The notes: a model not told the origin generated them from the letters alone. Positions 35,399 to 44,766 are shown, counted from the stretch's first letter. The stretch is DNA of 64,000 bases from Bacteroidaceae bacterium (GCA_017619585.1 JAFZSA010000011.1:148523-212522); one strand, 5' to 3'. A program made the numbers and translations.

Positions 35399-36307
35399 AT
35401 GAATTCCAAATACAGCAACTACCAGCTGCATGCCAAGATGCAGAAAATGGAAAGGCTCATCAACCTGGACAAGTTTACAAAAGGCGAGAAGAACTCCCTG
35501 AAACAGATACGTTCTTATTACAAGATAAACGAATGGGCATACAAGCACTATCATTCGCAAGACGGCTTTATGCATTTCAGGATCAGTTCCAACGGATGCT
35601 TTACCGATGAAGACATCTACTACCAGCCCGACACTGTTTCTGCCTACATTAAGCCAGGCGACGTAGTAATGGAACTGGGATTCGGACAGGGAGCAAACCT
35701 GCTTTACCTGGCACACAGCCATCCGGAAGCAAGTTTTATCGGCGTAGATTTGGCTCCGTTGAACAAGAAGGATATCCCCCAGAACGTCACCACATACCAG
35801 CAGGACTATAGCAGTCTTGCACAGTTCGAGGACAACTCCGTAGACGTTCTGTATGCCTTTGAGACCGTGGTACACAATACAGACAAGGAGAAGATTTACC
35901 GCGAAGTCTGCCGAGTTCTGAAGCCAGGAGGCGTGGTAATCGTCTTCGACTATGCACTGACCGACAAGCTCGAGACTTACGACCCTGTTGTACAGAAGGC
36001 TATAATAGTGACATCAAAGGGCGGTGCTGCTGCAATATTTGAATCATTACAGGAACTGAATGCACACTATGAAAACAGTGGGCTGAAACTTGAAAAATGC
36101 ACAGATCACACACGTGCCATATTACCTGACCTAAAGCGTCTGGAGCGCAAGGCAACCAAGATACTGAAGCGTCCCCTTCTGACAAAACTCCTATTCTGGC
36201 TTATGCCCGATGCTTTCGTTGCCAACATTGCCATTGGATACATAGCCTATGATTCGGCTAGTGCCGGAATCGGATCGTATAGAGAATGGATACTACGTAA
36301 ACCTTGA
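35399..36307 (+). CDS. Class I SAM-dependent methyltransferase
   Basis: The 302-residue protein has motif I VMELGFGQGANLLYLA, an acidic end to strand two (FIGVDLAPLN), motif II DNSVDVLYAFETVVHN and post-motif LKPGGVVIVFDYAL. The arrangement recalls sterol or fatty-acid C-methyltransferases, but the substrate cannot be fixed. It is the last plus-strand gene before a pair of hairpins. Confidence 0.82.
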   Translation: MNSKYSNYQLHAKMQKMERLINLDKFTKGEKNSLKQIRSYYKINEWAYKHYHSQDGFMHFRISSNGCFTDEDIYYQPDTVSAYIKPGDVVMELGFGQGANLLYLAHSHPEASFIGVDLAPLNKKDIPQNVTTYQQDYSSLAQFEDNSVDVLYAFETVVHNTDKEKIYREVCRVLKPGGVVIVFDYALTDKLETYDPVVQKAIIVTSKGGAAAIFESLQELNAHYENSGLKLEKCTDHTRAILPDLKRLERKATKILKRPLLTKLLFWLMPDAFVANIAIGYIAYDSASAGIGSYREWILRKP

Positions 36308-36316
36308 TAATCTCCA

Positions 36317-36397
36317 CAAGCCCCTCCCCAACAGGAGGGGTTTTCTTTTCCTCATACAGAAAAGCCCCTCTCTTTTTTTTGAGGGAGGGGCTTAGAG
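36317..36397. terminator. Two GC-rich hairpins, one per strand, REP-like
   Basis: CCCCTCC (36321-36327) pairs with GGAGGGG (36334-36340) followed by TTTT on the plus strand. AAGCCCCTC (36362-36370) pairs with GAGGGGCTT (36385-36393), and on the minus strand is followed by TTTTCTG. They end the converging units. Confidence 0.75.
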
Positions 36398-36452
36398 CTG
36401 GGAACACACCCGCTCTACAACAATCTTTTACCTTAGCAAATATAATTATGGC

Positions 36453-36623
36453 TTACCACTCCTCATCCCAGACATTGCGGGATTCTTTGGTGCGGGCATC
36501 AATGTAGGCACCGCCACCGAACTGGAATTCGGTGCTGTTTATACTAGACACTTCACTTGTTGTCAGCAATGCACGCTGCTGCTGCAACTTTATTACTATT
36601 GTTTGAGGTTTGATGTACTTCAT
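36453..36623 (-). CDS. Small 56-residue protein downstream of the giant surface protein
   Basis: The ORF reads from MKYIKPQTIVIKLQQQRALL through TEFQFGGGAYIDARTK to the end NVWDEEW. Short proteins that start K-P-x-T-x-x and end in a Trp/Asp/Glu-rich W-D-x-x-W are common beside secreted proteins in Prevotella-like genomes; their function is not known to me. A heptamer tract (ATTATGA) separates it from the giant gene upstream, and a terminator-like hairpin follows. The coherent composition and typical C-terminus support it as real. Confidence 0.65.
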   Translation of the reverse strand: MKYIKPQTIVIKLQQQRALLTTSEVSSINSTEFQFGGGAYIDARTKESRNVWDEEW

Positions 36624-36627
36624 TGGA

Positions 36628-36660
36628 ATTATGAATTATGAGTTAAGAATTATGATTAGG
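36628..36660. repeat. GAATTAT heptamer tract
   Basis: GAATTAT, GAATTAT, GAGTTAA, GAATTAT, GATTAGG in the spacer between the small ORF and the giant gene. Confidence 0.75.
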
Positions 36661-36664
36661 CTTG

Positions 36665-39600
36665 TTATTTTACATAAATTTTCTTCCCTCCGTAGATGTA
36701 AATCCCCTTCGGTAATTGAGAATTGAGAATTGAGAATTGGGAATTGATTTTTCTTCCGCTCAAATCATACACGGCATCATCAGATTGACTTTCCCCTTCG
36801 GGCCGTCGAGCTAAACCTTCTTCACTCTTCATTCTTAACTCTTCACTCAGCGAAGTCTCGCTGTCTTCTCCGAAGTCGATGTTGTAGGCCCTGACATTAC
36901 TGCTGCCACTACCTACGGTCAGGCCATCGTTCAGTTGGAAGTAGGCACGGCAGGAAGGTACACGGCCGTAATCATTACTACTTCGGTACTCAGGGTAGTA
37001 GAGGTAGGCGTAGTATTTGTCGTCGGTGAGGTTGCTTGGAGTATTGTTGTCGTCAATTTTTGTGCCGAGGAAGAGGACGCTCTTGTCTTCCTGGCCATAA
37101 CTATAAACGAATCGAGTTAATGAATAGGTGCCCTTGAAGCTTACCTTGCCGTCAGCACTGGTGACGGTCATTCGGGCCTGTGCTTCGGCGCTGTTATCAA
37201 TCAGGACACTTGGGAACTCAGGATTCATGATGTCGTCGCTCTGTCTGGTTTTATAATCATAACTTACATAACCGTTAGGCTTCTCCCACTTGATAAGGTA
37301 GGGTGTGCCGGCCACAATGCTGGTGGCATCCTTGAAGTTGATGTTGAGGGTGCCTGTCGTGGCATCGAAGTTGGTATTTAGTCTGTCAAATTCCTTGAGG
37401 ATGGCACCTGCCAGAGGCGATGCATCAATCTCTGCGGCGGTGAGGTTGAAGGGCAGACAGAGGGTGTTCCAGCAACCGTCCATGTAGAGGACTCGGCCTG
37501 GGAGGACGACACGGGAGGTCTTTCCGTCCATGGCGCTGATGCGGTCAGTGTTCTTGTCGCCAGCGGGGTTGTCCAAGTCTTTATTATTGATGGCAATCTG
37601 GTAGGGAGTGGTGACAGTTGTTGTTGTATCTTTAAAAATGGTGTTGGCGTCATAGCTGCCCACAACATAGCCTACGTTCTCATTTGCGCGGACATAGCAG
37701 TAGGCGTTGTTGCAGTTGATGATCTTCGAGTACTCAGCCCTGCCGACGAGTGTACCCACATGATTGTTTCCCCTTATCGTGGGGATGAATACCGTTGAGT
37801 CAGATTGGGCGGTGGAGCAACCGTCGATGGTGCCGTGACAGTATCCGGCGATGGCACCCACGTAGTCGTGTCCGTCTATTAAGATGTCGTCGTTCTGCAT
37901 AGAGACTGTCATCTTGACGTTCTTGACACGTCCCTCAAAATATCCGAAGAGACCTAAATAGTCTTCTGTGGGACGTTTACACTTGATGGTCACCTTTTTG
38001 CCATCGCCGTCGAGATAGCCGCGGAAGCGGTTGGGATACGAAATTTCGATCTTGGCTATGGGTCTCCAACAGATATCCCAAAGTTCCTCTGCAACCATCC
38101 ACATGTCTTCCTTCAGTTTGAAGTAGTAGCCTTCGGCATAGTGTGGAATGGTATGGTAGGCTCCTAATATGTCATTAGTTGGAAGGAAACGATACTCATT
38201 ATCTGTACTATAACCAAATTCTTGGTCTGTGTTAATACAATCGCGAAGTTGTCTGAACTGCAGGGTGTCTTCAATTAAGATAGGTTGCTCTGCAGAGATG
38301 CCGATGTTTACTTCGATGTTGCGCATCGTGCGTCTTGTTTTGTTTGTCTTGTCGTAGTATTCGACATTCATGTTATAGATTCCTCTTTGATCAGTATACA
38401 AATATGTCTTCCCGCTTATTTGATGAAGGAAGTCATCAAAACTAGTTGTCTTCCAATTCAAAGCATAAGCATCATTATCAACATCGGGAATCTCGATACA
38501 GTCGCCTGTAGGATTAGATGAGTAGTCCGTTCGAACGTGCAGGTTAGTGGTGTTCTGAGTGTCAGTAAGCGGGAAGATAATGGTGGAGGCCATGCTGGCA
38601 TCTGAAGCAGCAAGATAGAAACAATTCAGCTGAGGATAGTGGTTGGCGGAGTAGGTCCAGTCAGTATCCCCCAGTCCGAAGCCGGAGCCGGAACCTACCA
38701 TGCTGGCATGGGTCTTCGCTGTGATGCCTGTGACATCTTGGTCGTCATCCATAGCCTTGTAGGAAACCATCTGGCTGTCGTAGTAGCAGTTACTGAATTT
38801 GGCTGCAGGAGTGGAGGTGGAGGTGGCGTATCCGCAGACAGCACCTGTCATACTGGAGCCTTGTACCTTTCCTGCGGAGTAGCAGTTGGTAGTTGCGGCG
38901 GAAGCATTCTTTTGCAGACCTATCAGACCGCCCACCTGCGCGATGCCCTTCACCACGCCGGTGTTGTAGCATCGGGTAAGTGTTGCATTGCCTTCCAATG
39001 TTCCGACTATGCCACCTACACAGTTGATGCCGTAGATTTCATAGCTGTTGAAGCAGTCCTCTACAATGCATTGGTCGCCTGTGTGTGAAGCGTCGATATA
39101 GCCTACGATGCCACCGGTGTGATGGCATATTTTATAACGCTCGTTTATGCTGATTGCTCCTGTGTTAAAGCATTTTATGATAGAGCTTTTCCCCGTCATC
39201 TTACCTACGATGCCGCCAAGGTAATTCTCATCACAATTATTAGCGCAATAGTTGTAGCAGATAGCCACTCGGCAGTTGTTGGCATAGCCTGCTATGCCTC
39301 CCACATATTGTTTGCCATCTGCAGAAGAGGTGTTTTCGCAGTTCCTGATCAAGCACTGGCTGGAATTCTTGGGATTGCCGTTGAACCAGCCCACTATGCC
39401 TCCAGCGTAGTTTTCGGTGACATAGATTATCTCTCTGGAACCAGTTGAGTAAGGCGTGCGGCAGCTTTCAATACGACAGTTGGGATGATCCACCTTGCCC
39501 ACGATGCCTCCAGCGTAACTGAAGCAGGATATCCTGCTGTCCTCAAAAGTGCAGTTGGTTATGGCTGTTGACAGTTGGGAGTTGAGAGTTGAGAGTGTGG

Positions 39601-42600
39601 CTACTTCTCCCACAAAGCCGCCAACATATTGGCTGTTTTGGTAATTAAGGTTTAATATGGTACTCGTCATTGTGCTGTTGCTTACAGTTCCGCCTGTAGC
39701 CTTGCCCACAAGACCACCGATGTCGTTGATGCACGGACGCTTGTAAAGGGTGCCAAGAACGGTGGCCCTCAGATTGTCTACCGTGCAGTTCGTGATGGTG
39801 CCGCCATTGAGGTTGGCACAGATGCCGCCTATGTTGTTCACTACCGTCTGCTCACCCTGCGTGCTGATGGTGCAGTTTTGTACAGTTACATGCTGGATGG
39901 TGCCTGCCTTGTGGTTGCGGCAAACGAAACCGTAGTTGTCCTTTGCAATGCCGTAGATGGTAGCATTCTTGATGGTCAGGTCCTTAATGGTTCCGCCGTT
40001 GAGGTCGCCGAAGATGCTGTAGTCTGTATCGCCGGTGGGGCAGATGGTGATACCGCTTATGTACTTGCCGTTGCCATTGAAGATGCCCTTGAAATCTCGG
40101 CTCGCGGTGCCGTCGTCGTTGAGGTCAGCCTGATTGTAGTCACTGCCATAGGAGAGGTTGTGCATTAACTTGAAGTGTTTGCCTTCGAAGCTTTTTTGTG
40201 TGGCTCCGTGATAGCCGTTTATCTTAACAATCAGCTGTGTGAATTCGTTCTCGTCCTTGATGAGGTACGGTTCCTCCTCTGTACCTTTGCCATCCCAAAG
40301 CTCATCGGTAGTGCTGACGCTGACATCATAGCCGGGCAGCATAAATGTAGAAGCGGTTTTGAGGACGGTGCTCTGGTCACTGGTCTTTTTAATGATGTAT
40401 GCGACGTCTTGTGCCTGACCACCCTGCGTCAGCGTAATGGTGGTACCTGAATAGTAGTAGGTCTTGTTGTTGTGAATTAAGGTCGGAGCGTTAGTGCTGA
40501 CACCTTCACCCAGCGTGATTTGTGCTACACCCATGGCGCCATCCACGTCTGTGGAAGTGTAATTTTTATTAGGATCAGCCTTGCCGATATTTGTCATTTC
40601 GCCTCTCACACTGCAGTTATTATAGTAGTTGTTGGTAAAGGTGGCATGGGTTGAGGCTGTAGAGTAGATGGCACCTGCCATTGGAGGATTGTCATTAATC
40701 TGGACACGTTCAGCGAAGCAGTTCTGGACGATGGCATAGTTATAAGCCACAATACCGCCTTTGGAACTGCCACGCCATTTAATGGTAACGGAGCTGGTGC
40801 AATCCTTGACTTTTGCATCGTAAACAGGGTCTATGCTAAAACCGTCAATACCGTTAACACCGCAAATACCGGCTACGTCATTACCGTTGGAAACCAGACA
40901 TACGCTGTCAGAAGCGTGACAGTTTTCTATAGTTCCCAGGTTAAGACCTGCAATAGAGCCGACATAGCGGTGGTTAGTCACTTGCAGTCGTGTATTGTTG
41001 ATGGTCACGTTTTTTACAGTACCATTCTTTTTGATGTAGCCAAACAGACCTATATAGTCCCTGATTTTAGACACTCTGATACCTCTGATGGTCATGCCGT
41101 TGCCGTCGAAGGTGCCATCGAAACCATGAGTCCCGTCGCCAATGACGGCAAAGTTGTTCTCTCTTTCGGAAGTATCACTATTGTCCCATTTGCAAGAACA
41201 GGAATAGGTGATATTGTTTCCCAGCTTGAAGAAGTAGCCGTTGGGGTGAGTGTCATCAGTGCCATAGGTATTTCCATTGTTTACCAATTCAGCCAGCAGA
41301 TTTAGACCGCTGGTTGTGGTGATGATGTAGGATTTCTCTGCCGAGGTTCCGTCGTGATCGTCGTCTGCGTTCCAAAGGGTGTAATCGGGTGTCCATTGGG
41401 CATAGAGGGTCACAGTCTCACCTGAACCAGCAAGGTTGCTGACGATTTGTCCATCGCTATATGGAGTTCCTGTGCCGTCAGCCTTGGTGTTCCAACCGGT
41501 GAAGATGAAGTTGGTGTGGGTGAAGGTGTTGGTGGTGAGTGCCTTTTCCTCGCCAATGTTGAAGTCCTGCTGCTGCTTTACGCCACTGCCGCCATTGGAA
41601 TAGAAGAAGACTGAATAGCCCTGAGTCCAGTGGGCGGTGTAGCTGAGGGCACCATGTGTGTACTGAGGGATGGTGACCGTCTTCTGTGGCTCATCGCCGT
41701 TGCTGCCCGTCCAGCCAGCAAAATAGTAGTTACCATCCTTGGTGGGGGCGTTCAGCGTGATGGTGGAAGTTATGTATTTGTAAGAGGTAGGGTTGTCCGC
41801 AGTGCCGCCATCCAGATCGTAAGTGATGGGATAGTCATAATCGGGAGTGAGGCTGGTGCCGAAGTTGTGGCTGATGGAGCCGGAGAACGCATTACCCTTC
41901 AGGTCCTTGATGGTGCCGCCATTAAGGTTCAAACTGCTAATGCTAAAGGTGCTGCTAGCGTTGTTGCCGATGGTGCCGCAGAAGGTAAGCACGTTGGTGC
42001 CGCTGCCGGCAATATAGGTGAGTGTGCCCCAGTTGTTGTTGGTATTCAACTTCGGCGTACCCGTCACCTTCACAATCTCGCTGAATGCCACGCTGACGTA
42101 GATGGTGTTGCCCTTGCAGTGGAGACCGCTGTTCATGTAGTAGCCGATTACCGTTGGTGCAGTGTTATCCACAGCCGTAATCTTGGCTTTGAGGTCTTGA
42201 ACCGTCCAGTCGTCTTCATCGTCGCCGGAGGCATCGAAACGGACAGCGAGGGTCTGGAAGTCCGTAGGCAGGATGAGCTTTCCATTGCTGGCGCGGCAGT
42301 TGGGGCTGGTATTGAACTTCTGATTCGAGAGGGGGAACTTTTTGTTCTTCGGGTCAATTCCCCATGGGTCGGCGGCACTAGCATCGTTGCCTACACTGGT
42401 AACGGGGAAGGTAAAGGTTTTGTAGTCAGTCTTGTACAACTTTCCGGAATAAATCTCGAAGCCTGCCATATAGCGTGAGAGGCTGGGTGTGCCTGGATTA
42501 CCTTTGCTGGCATCTTTTTCATTGTCACAGCCCGTAGTGTTGTCGGTAAGGATCTGCAAGTACTGGTAGCCGTCGTTCACCTCCTTGGCCTGAAACTCCA

Positions 42601-43192
42601 GCGTCATCTGTAGCTGGGCGCCAGCGGTAGCGAGATACTCCTGTTGGGCAGTAGTGTAGAAGGATGAACTGCGTGTCGTTTTGGGGAGACCTGACTGCTT
42701 ATAACCTTTGTCTGTGACTGTGAATGTGCCGGACTGGATGGTACCCGTCTTTTCGTTAAACAAGCCCAGGGAGGTGGTGTTGATACTGCTACCCGTGGTG
42801 ATGATGCGGTCGCAGTCGGCCAACAGGAAGCCGCCCTGATCCGTAACCTCGAAACGGTACTCACGCGTCGAGCCGTCCTGGAATTTGTAGGAGTTATGAG
42901 AAGGTGTCAACTCTGAGACTGTCACATCCTTGCTATCTTGGTTAGCATCAAACGTCAACTGACCGCTGGCATCGTTGAAGTGATAGCCCGCGACGGCCGT
43001 GAGGCTCACGGTACGGTAATAGACCGTTTCGGATTTTGATAAGTCGCCGCTACGGGTGATGGTAAACTTGCTGCCGGATGGGTTCTCCACCGTCCATGTG
43101 TTCTCTGCCCATGCACTCTGTCCCACTGCCAGTGCCATCAGGGATAGCAGCAGCATCAGTACATTGGTTCTGTTTTTCAACTTAGCTTCCAT
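36665..43192 (-). CDS. Giant secreted GLUG/Listeria-Bacteroides-repeat surface protein with T9SS-type C-terminus
   Basis: The protein has 2175 residues from the ATG at 43192, which gives a signal peptide (LMLLLSLMALAVGQSAWA). The frame also opens at 43324, but that overlaps another small ORF and lacks a signal start. After an Ig-like beginning come InlB/Listeria-Bacteroides units (FTGWNTKADGTGTPYSDG, VTLYAQWTPDY), then many GLUG-type repeats (YVGGIAGYANN, CVGGIVGTLEG, QVGGLIGLQKN), then more beta-rich sequence. The last 60 residues include VYDLSGRKIN and PKGIYIYGGKKIYVK, like a type IX secretion sorting domain. Heptamer tracts sit in the coding region at 36714-36748, 36820-36847 and 39567-39600 and encode runs such as STLNSQLST. 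Likely a surface adhesin or matrix protein. Confidence 0.85.
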   Translation of the reverse strand: MEAKLKNRTNVLMLLLSLMALAVGQSAWAENTWTVENPSGSKFTITRSGDLSKSETVYYRTVSLTAVAGYHFNDASGQLTFDANQDSKDVTVSELTPSHNSYKFQDGSTREYRFEVTDQGGFLLADCDRIITTGSSINTTSLGLFNEKTGTIQSGTFTVTDKGYKQSGLPKTTRSSSFYTTAQQEYLATAGAQLQMTLEFQAKEVNDGYQYLQILTDNTTGCDNEKDASKGNPGTPSLSRYMAGFEIYSGKLYKTDYKTFTFPVTSVGNDASAADPWGIDPKNKKFPLSNQKFNTSPNCRASNGKLILPTDFQTLAVRFDASGDDEDDWTVQDLKAKITAVDNTAPTVIGYYMNSGLHCKGNTIYVSVAFSEIVKVTGTPKLNTNNNWGTLTYIAGSGTNVLTFCGTIGNNASSTFSISSLNLNGGTIKDLKGNAFSGSISHNFGTSLTPDYDYPITYDLDGGTADNPTSYKYITSTITLNAPTKDGNYYFAGWTGSNGDEPQKTVTIPQYTHGALSYTAHWTQGYSVFFYSNGGSGVKQQQDFNIGEEKALTTNTFTHTNFIFTGWNTKADGTGTPYSDGQIVSNLAGSGETVTLYAQWTPDYTLWNADDDHDGTSAEKSYIITTTSGLNLLAELVNNGNTYGTDDTHPNGYFFKLGNNITYSCSCKWDNSDTSERENNFAVIGDGTHGFDGTFDGNGMTIRGIRVSKIRDYIGLFGYIKKNGTVKNVTINNTRLQVTNHRYVGSIAGLNLGTIENCHASDSVCLVSNGNDVAGICGVNGIDGFSIDPVYDAKVKDCTSSVTIKWRGSSKGGIVAYNYAIVQNCFAERVQINDNPPMAGAIYSTASTHATFTNNYYNNCSVRGEMTNIGKADPNKNYTSTDVDGAMGVAQITLGEGVSTNAPTLIHNNKTYYYSGTTITLTQGGQAQDVAYIIKKTSDQSTVLKTASTFMLPGYDVSVSTTDELWDGKGTEEEPYLIKDENEFTQLIVKINGYHGATQKSFEGKHFKLMHNLSYGSDYNQADLNDDGTASRDFKGIFNGNGKYISGITICPTGDTDYSIFGDLNGGTIKDLTIKNATIYGIAKDNYGFVCRNHKAGTIQHVTVQNCTISTQGEQTVVNNIGGICANLNGGTITNCTVDNLRATVLGTLYKRPCINDIGGLVGKATGGTVSNSTMTSTILNLNYQNSQYVGGFVGEVATLSTLNSQLSTAITNCTFEDSRISCFSYAGGIVGKVDHPNCRIESCRTPYSTGSREIIYVTENYAGGIVGWFNGNPKNSSQCLIRNCENTSSADGKQYVGGIAGYANNCRVAICYNYCANNCDENYLGGIVGKMTGKSSIIKCFNTGAISINERYKICHHTGGIVGYIDASHTGDQCIVEDCFNSYEIYGINCVGGIVGTLEGNATLTRCYNTGVVKGIAQVGGLIGLQKNASAATTNCYSAGKVQGSSMTGAVCGYATSTSTPAAKFSNCYYDSQMVSYKAMDDDQDVTGITAKTHASMVGSGSGFGLGDTDWTYSANHYPQLNCFYLAASDASMASTIIFPLTDTQNTTNLHVRTDYSSNPTGDCIEIPDVDNDAYALNWKTTSFDDFLHQISGKTYLYTDQRGIYNMNVEYYDKTNKTRRTMRNIEVNIGISAEQPILIEDTLQFRQLRDCINTDQEFGYSTDNEYRFLPTNDILGAYHTIPHYAEGYYFKLKEDMWMVAEELWDICWRPIAKIEISYPNRFRGYLDGDGKKVTIKCKRPTEDYLGLFGYFEGRVKNVKMTVSMQNDDILIDGHDYVGAIAGYCHGTIDGCSTAQSDSTVFIPTIRGNNHVGTLVGRAEYSKIINCNNAYCYVRANENVGYVVGSYDANTIFKDTTTTVTTPYQIAINNKDLDNPAGDKNTDRISAMDGKTSRVVLPGRVLYMDGCWNTLCLPFNLTAAEIDASPLAGAILKEFDRLNTNFDATTGTLNINFKDATSIVAGTPYLIKWEKPNGYVSYDYKTRQSDDIMNPEFPSVLIDNSAEAQARMTVTSADGKVSFKGTYSLTRFVYSYGQEDKSVLFLGTKIDDNNTPSNLTDDKYYAYLYYPEYRSSNDYGRVPSCRAYFQLNDGLTVGSGSSNVRAYNIDFGEDSETSLSEELRMKSEEGLARRPEGESQSDDAVYDLSGRKINSQFSILNSQLPKGIYIYGGKKIYVK
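36714..36748 (-). repeat. AATTGAG heptamer tract in the giant gene
   Basis: Five 7-base units (AATTGAG three times, AATTGGG, AATTGAT) encoding INSQFSILNSQL inside the C-terminal sorting region. Confidence 0.82.
36820..36847 (-). repeat. CTTCACT heptamer tract in the giant gene
   Basis: Four units, CTTCACT, CTTCATT, CTTAACT, CTTCACT, encoding EELRMKSEE just before the sorting domain; the same GAAGAGT family follows aguA. Confidence 0.8.
39567..39600 (-). repeat. GTTGAGA heptamer tract in the giant gene
   Basis: GTTGACA, GTTGGGA, GTTGAGA, GTTGAGA, encoding TLSTLNSQLST between two GLUG repeats. Confidence 0.8.
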
Positions 43193-43211
43193 TCTATTTT
43201 TATTGTTTTGT

Positions 43212-43328
43212 TTACTCGTTTTCTTTTTCTTCCCTGCGCACAGCCTGCCCCGCACGCCATAGGAAAAAGGCGAGGCAAGCTGCGCAGATGGCAATACCAA
43301 TAATGGCAATGATACTGAATGCATCCAT
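43212..43328 (-). CDS. Small 38-residue single-pass membrane protein
   Basis: The ORF reads MDAFSIIAIIGIAICAACLA, then FFLWRAGQAVRREEKENE and TAA. It has one clear membrane span (about residues 5-23) and a basic-then-acidic tail, so by the positive-inside rule the tail is cytoplasmic. It lies 19 bases upstream of the giant gene and overlaps the false upstream extension of that frame. No family is recognised. It could be a translational leader or a partner for export. Confidence 0.55.
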   Translation of the reverse strand: MDAFSIIAIIGIAICAACLAFFLWRAGQAVRREEKENE

Positions 43329-43396
43329 TCCGAATATATATATAGAAATAAGTGTGTGTGGCTACGAAGTTACGTAGAAACGCACAAAGAGACTTT

Positions 43397-43460
43397 CCTC
43401 TCAGTGTAAATACACCAATGGGAAAGAAAAATACACTTATTGTAAAGTTTTACACTAAAC
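43397..43460. promoter_or_regulatory. Repeated GTGTA motifs upstream of the giant gene
   Basis: On the minus strand TTTAGTGTAAAA, TAAGTGTATTTTT and TTGGTGTATTTACACTG follow within 60 bases; the last contains GTGTA-TT-TACAC. They could bind the AraC regulator encoded just upstream. No TAnnTTTG box is clear. Confidence 0.35.
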
Positions 43461-44606
43461 GGAAAGCGGTTTACGGAAAGTAGAGGGCGCTGCTTTTCCC
43501 TGCGACTGGAAAGCCTTGGCCATTGAGGCAGGCGAGGAGAATCCGCACCTGTCGGCAATGTCACTCATGCGGCAGTCAGGCTGCTGGTGTATCAGGGCAA
43601 TGGCGTAGCGTACACGGTGTTGGCAAATCATATCATAGAAGGATGCATATCCACTGCGTTTGATAACCTCGGCTATATAATTGGCATTGGTGCCCAGGCG
43701 CTGCATCAGCAGGTCGCGTGTGATGTGCTGCTCGGTAAAGATCCTTTCCTCTGTAAGCAAAACCTCCAACCTGCCAGCCAGTTCATCCATACGGTCGTCC
43801 GTAAGGCGACGCGCAGTAGAATCCGTATTATCTGCATTATCAGCCTCTTCAGAGTATTCAGACACCACGCTCTTGCGCCACGGGTTAAGGGTATAGATGC
43901 AGAACCACACGTTGGCTCCTATAAAGACAATATCACGTACAAACTTCACCCAGGGGTCGTTAGCGTAGAAGTTGATAGCCAGCATCACCAATATGATGGT
44001 AGGCACCCACTGAATGTATTGGGCAAAACGCACAGGGAAGTCATCAATATCAGCATACCTGTCCTCGTTTACCCGTCTAATAGTACTGCCAATCTTCAGC
44101 GCCATAGAGAGAGTCTGCATGAAGTATCCGGCAAAAACCACGCTTACCCACACAAAGGCCCACAGGTGCCAGCCGTCCGGCAGTGAAATCAGCCCCAGAG
44201 CCTGCAGGAACAGAGGAAGCAAAGCCAGAAATGTGGGAATGAACAAAGTCCACTTAGCCCCGCCAAGTGGCAGCAGGCGCAGCCCGAACAGATCTATGCC
44301 CCTACCCTTCCCCGGGAAGAAATAGCACTCGCACATAATCAGCATCTGTGGCGGGAAAAACAGCAGCGAGAAAGCATTCACATACAGCAGTGCATCAGCA
44401 TTGCCTATCTGCAGCAGGTAAGGCAACTCCAGCAGCTGCAGCAGGTAGATCACACCCACAGCCCGCTGGGCGGGAAAGAGCTCATGAAACTTCTCCCTGT
44501 AAGCCCTTGGGCGGTAGAACCACTTCAGTACCCATCCGTACAGATGAGTCAGTATAAACGCCAGGTTGGCACTGAATAACAGTTGGTAGGTTACAGAACC
44601 AGACAT
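43455..44606 (-). CDS. Membrane-bound AraC-family regulator
   Basis: The 383-residue protein has six or seven hydrophobic segments in the first 220 residues, a linker, and a C-terminal AraC HTH pair (DLLMQRLGTNANYIAEVIKR and MSDIADRCGFSSPASMAKAF). Such regulators probably sense signals in the membrane. The start at 44606 (MSGSVTYQLLF) is preferred because the promoter's TATCTTTG box (44656-44649) covers the earlier start at 44651. It is divergent from the polyene operon and upstream of the giant surface gene on the same strand, so either may be its target. Confidence 0.85.
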   Translation of the reverse strand: MSGSVTYQLLFSANLAFILTHLYGWVLKWFYRPRAYREKFHELFPAQRAVGVIYLLQLLELPYLLQIGNADALLYVNAFSLLFFPPQMLIMCECYFFPGKGRGIDLFGLRLLPLGGAKWTLFIPTFLALLPLFLQALGLISLPDGWHLWAFVWVSVVFAGYFMQTLSMALKIGSTIRRVNEDRYADIDDFPVRFAQYIQWVPTIILVMLAINFYANDPWVKFVRDIVFIGANVWFCIYTLNPWRKSVVSEYSEEADNADNTDSTARRLTDDRMDELAGRLEVLLTEERIFTEQHITRDLLMQRLGTNANYIAEVIKRSGYASFYDMICQHRVRYAIALIHQQPDCRMSDIADRCGFSSPASMAKAFQSQGKAAPSTFRKPLSV

Positions 44607-44648
44607 ATATGTGTGTGTTGTTATTTTAGCATACACTTTTTCCGTCTG

Positions 44649-44656
44649 CAAAGATA
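44649..44656 (-). promoter_or_regulatory. -7 box of the AraC gene
   Basis: TATCTTTG on the minus strand; decides the AraC start at 44606. Confidence 0.65.
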
Positions 44657-44707
44657 ATACATTATTTATATATAAATCATAAATTATGTGAATTTCGTGA
44701 CTTGTTA

Positions 44708-44737
44708 TTGTTCTTTTCTTTTATTTCCCTATCTTTG
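44708..44737 (+). promoter_or_regulatory. Promoter of the polyene-type operon
   Basis: TTG (44708-44710), 19 bases, TATCTTTG (44730-44737). It places the transcript start near 44744 and supports the ATG at 44767. Confidence 0.7.
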
Positions 44738-44766
44738 CACCCTAATATGTGACACCGCATTTATAC

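Noticed and set aside
41630..42478. Plus-strand ORF of 282 codons
   Set aside because: It lies antisense to the giant surface gene, as do several others there; composition follows the codon pattern of the sense gene.
43193..43324. 44-residue N-terminal extension of the giant protein
   Set aside because: It overlaps a better small ORF and would bury the signal peptide.
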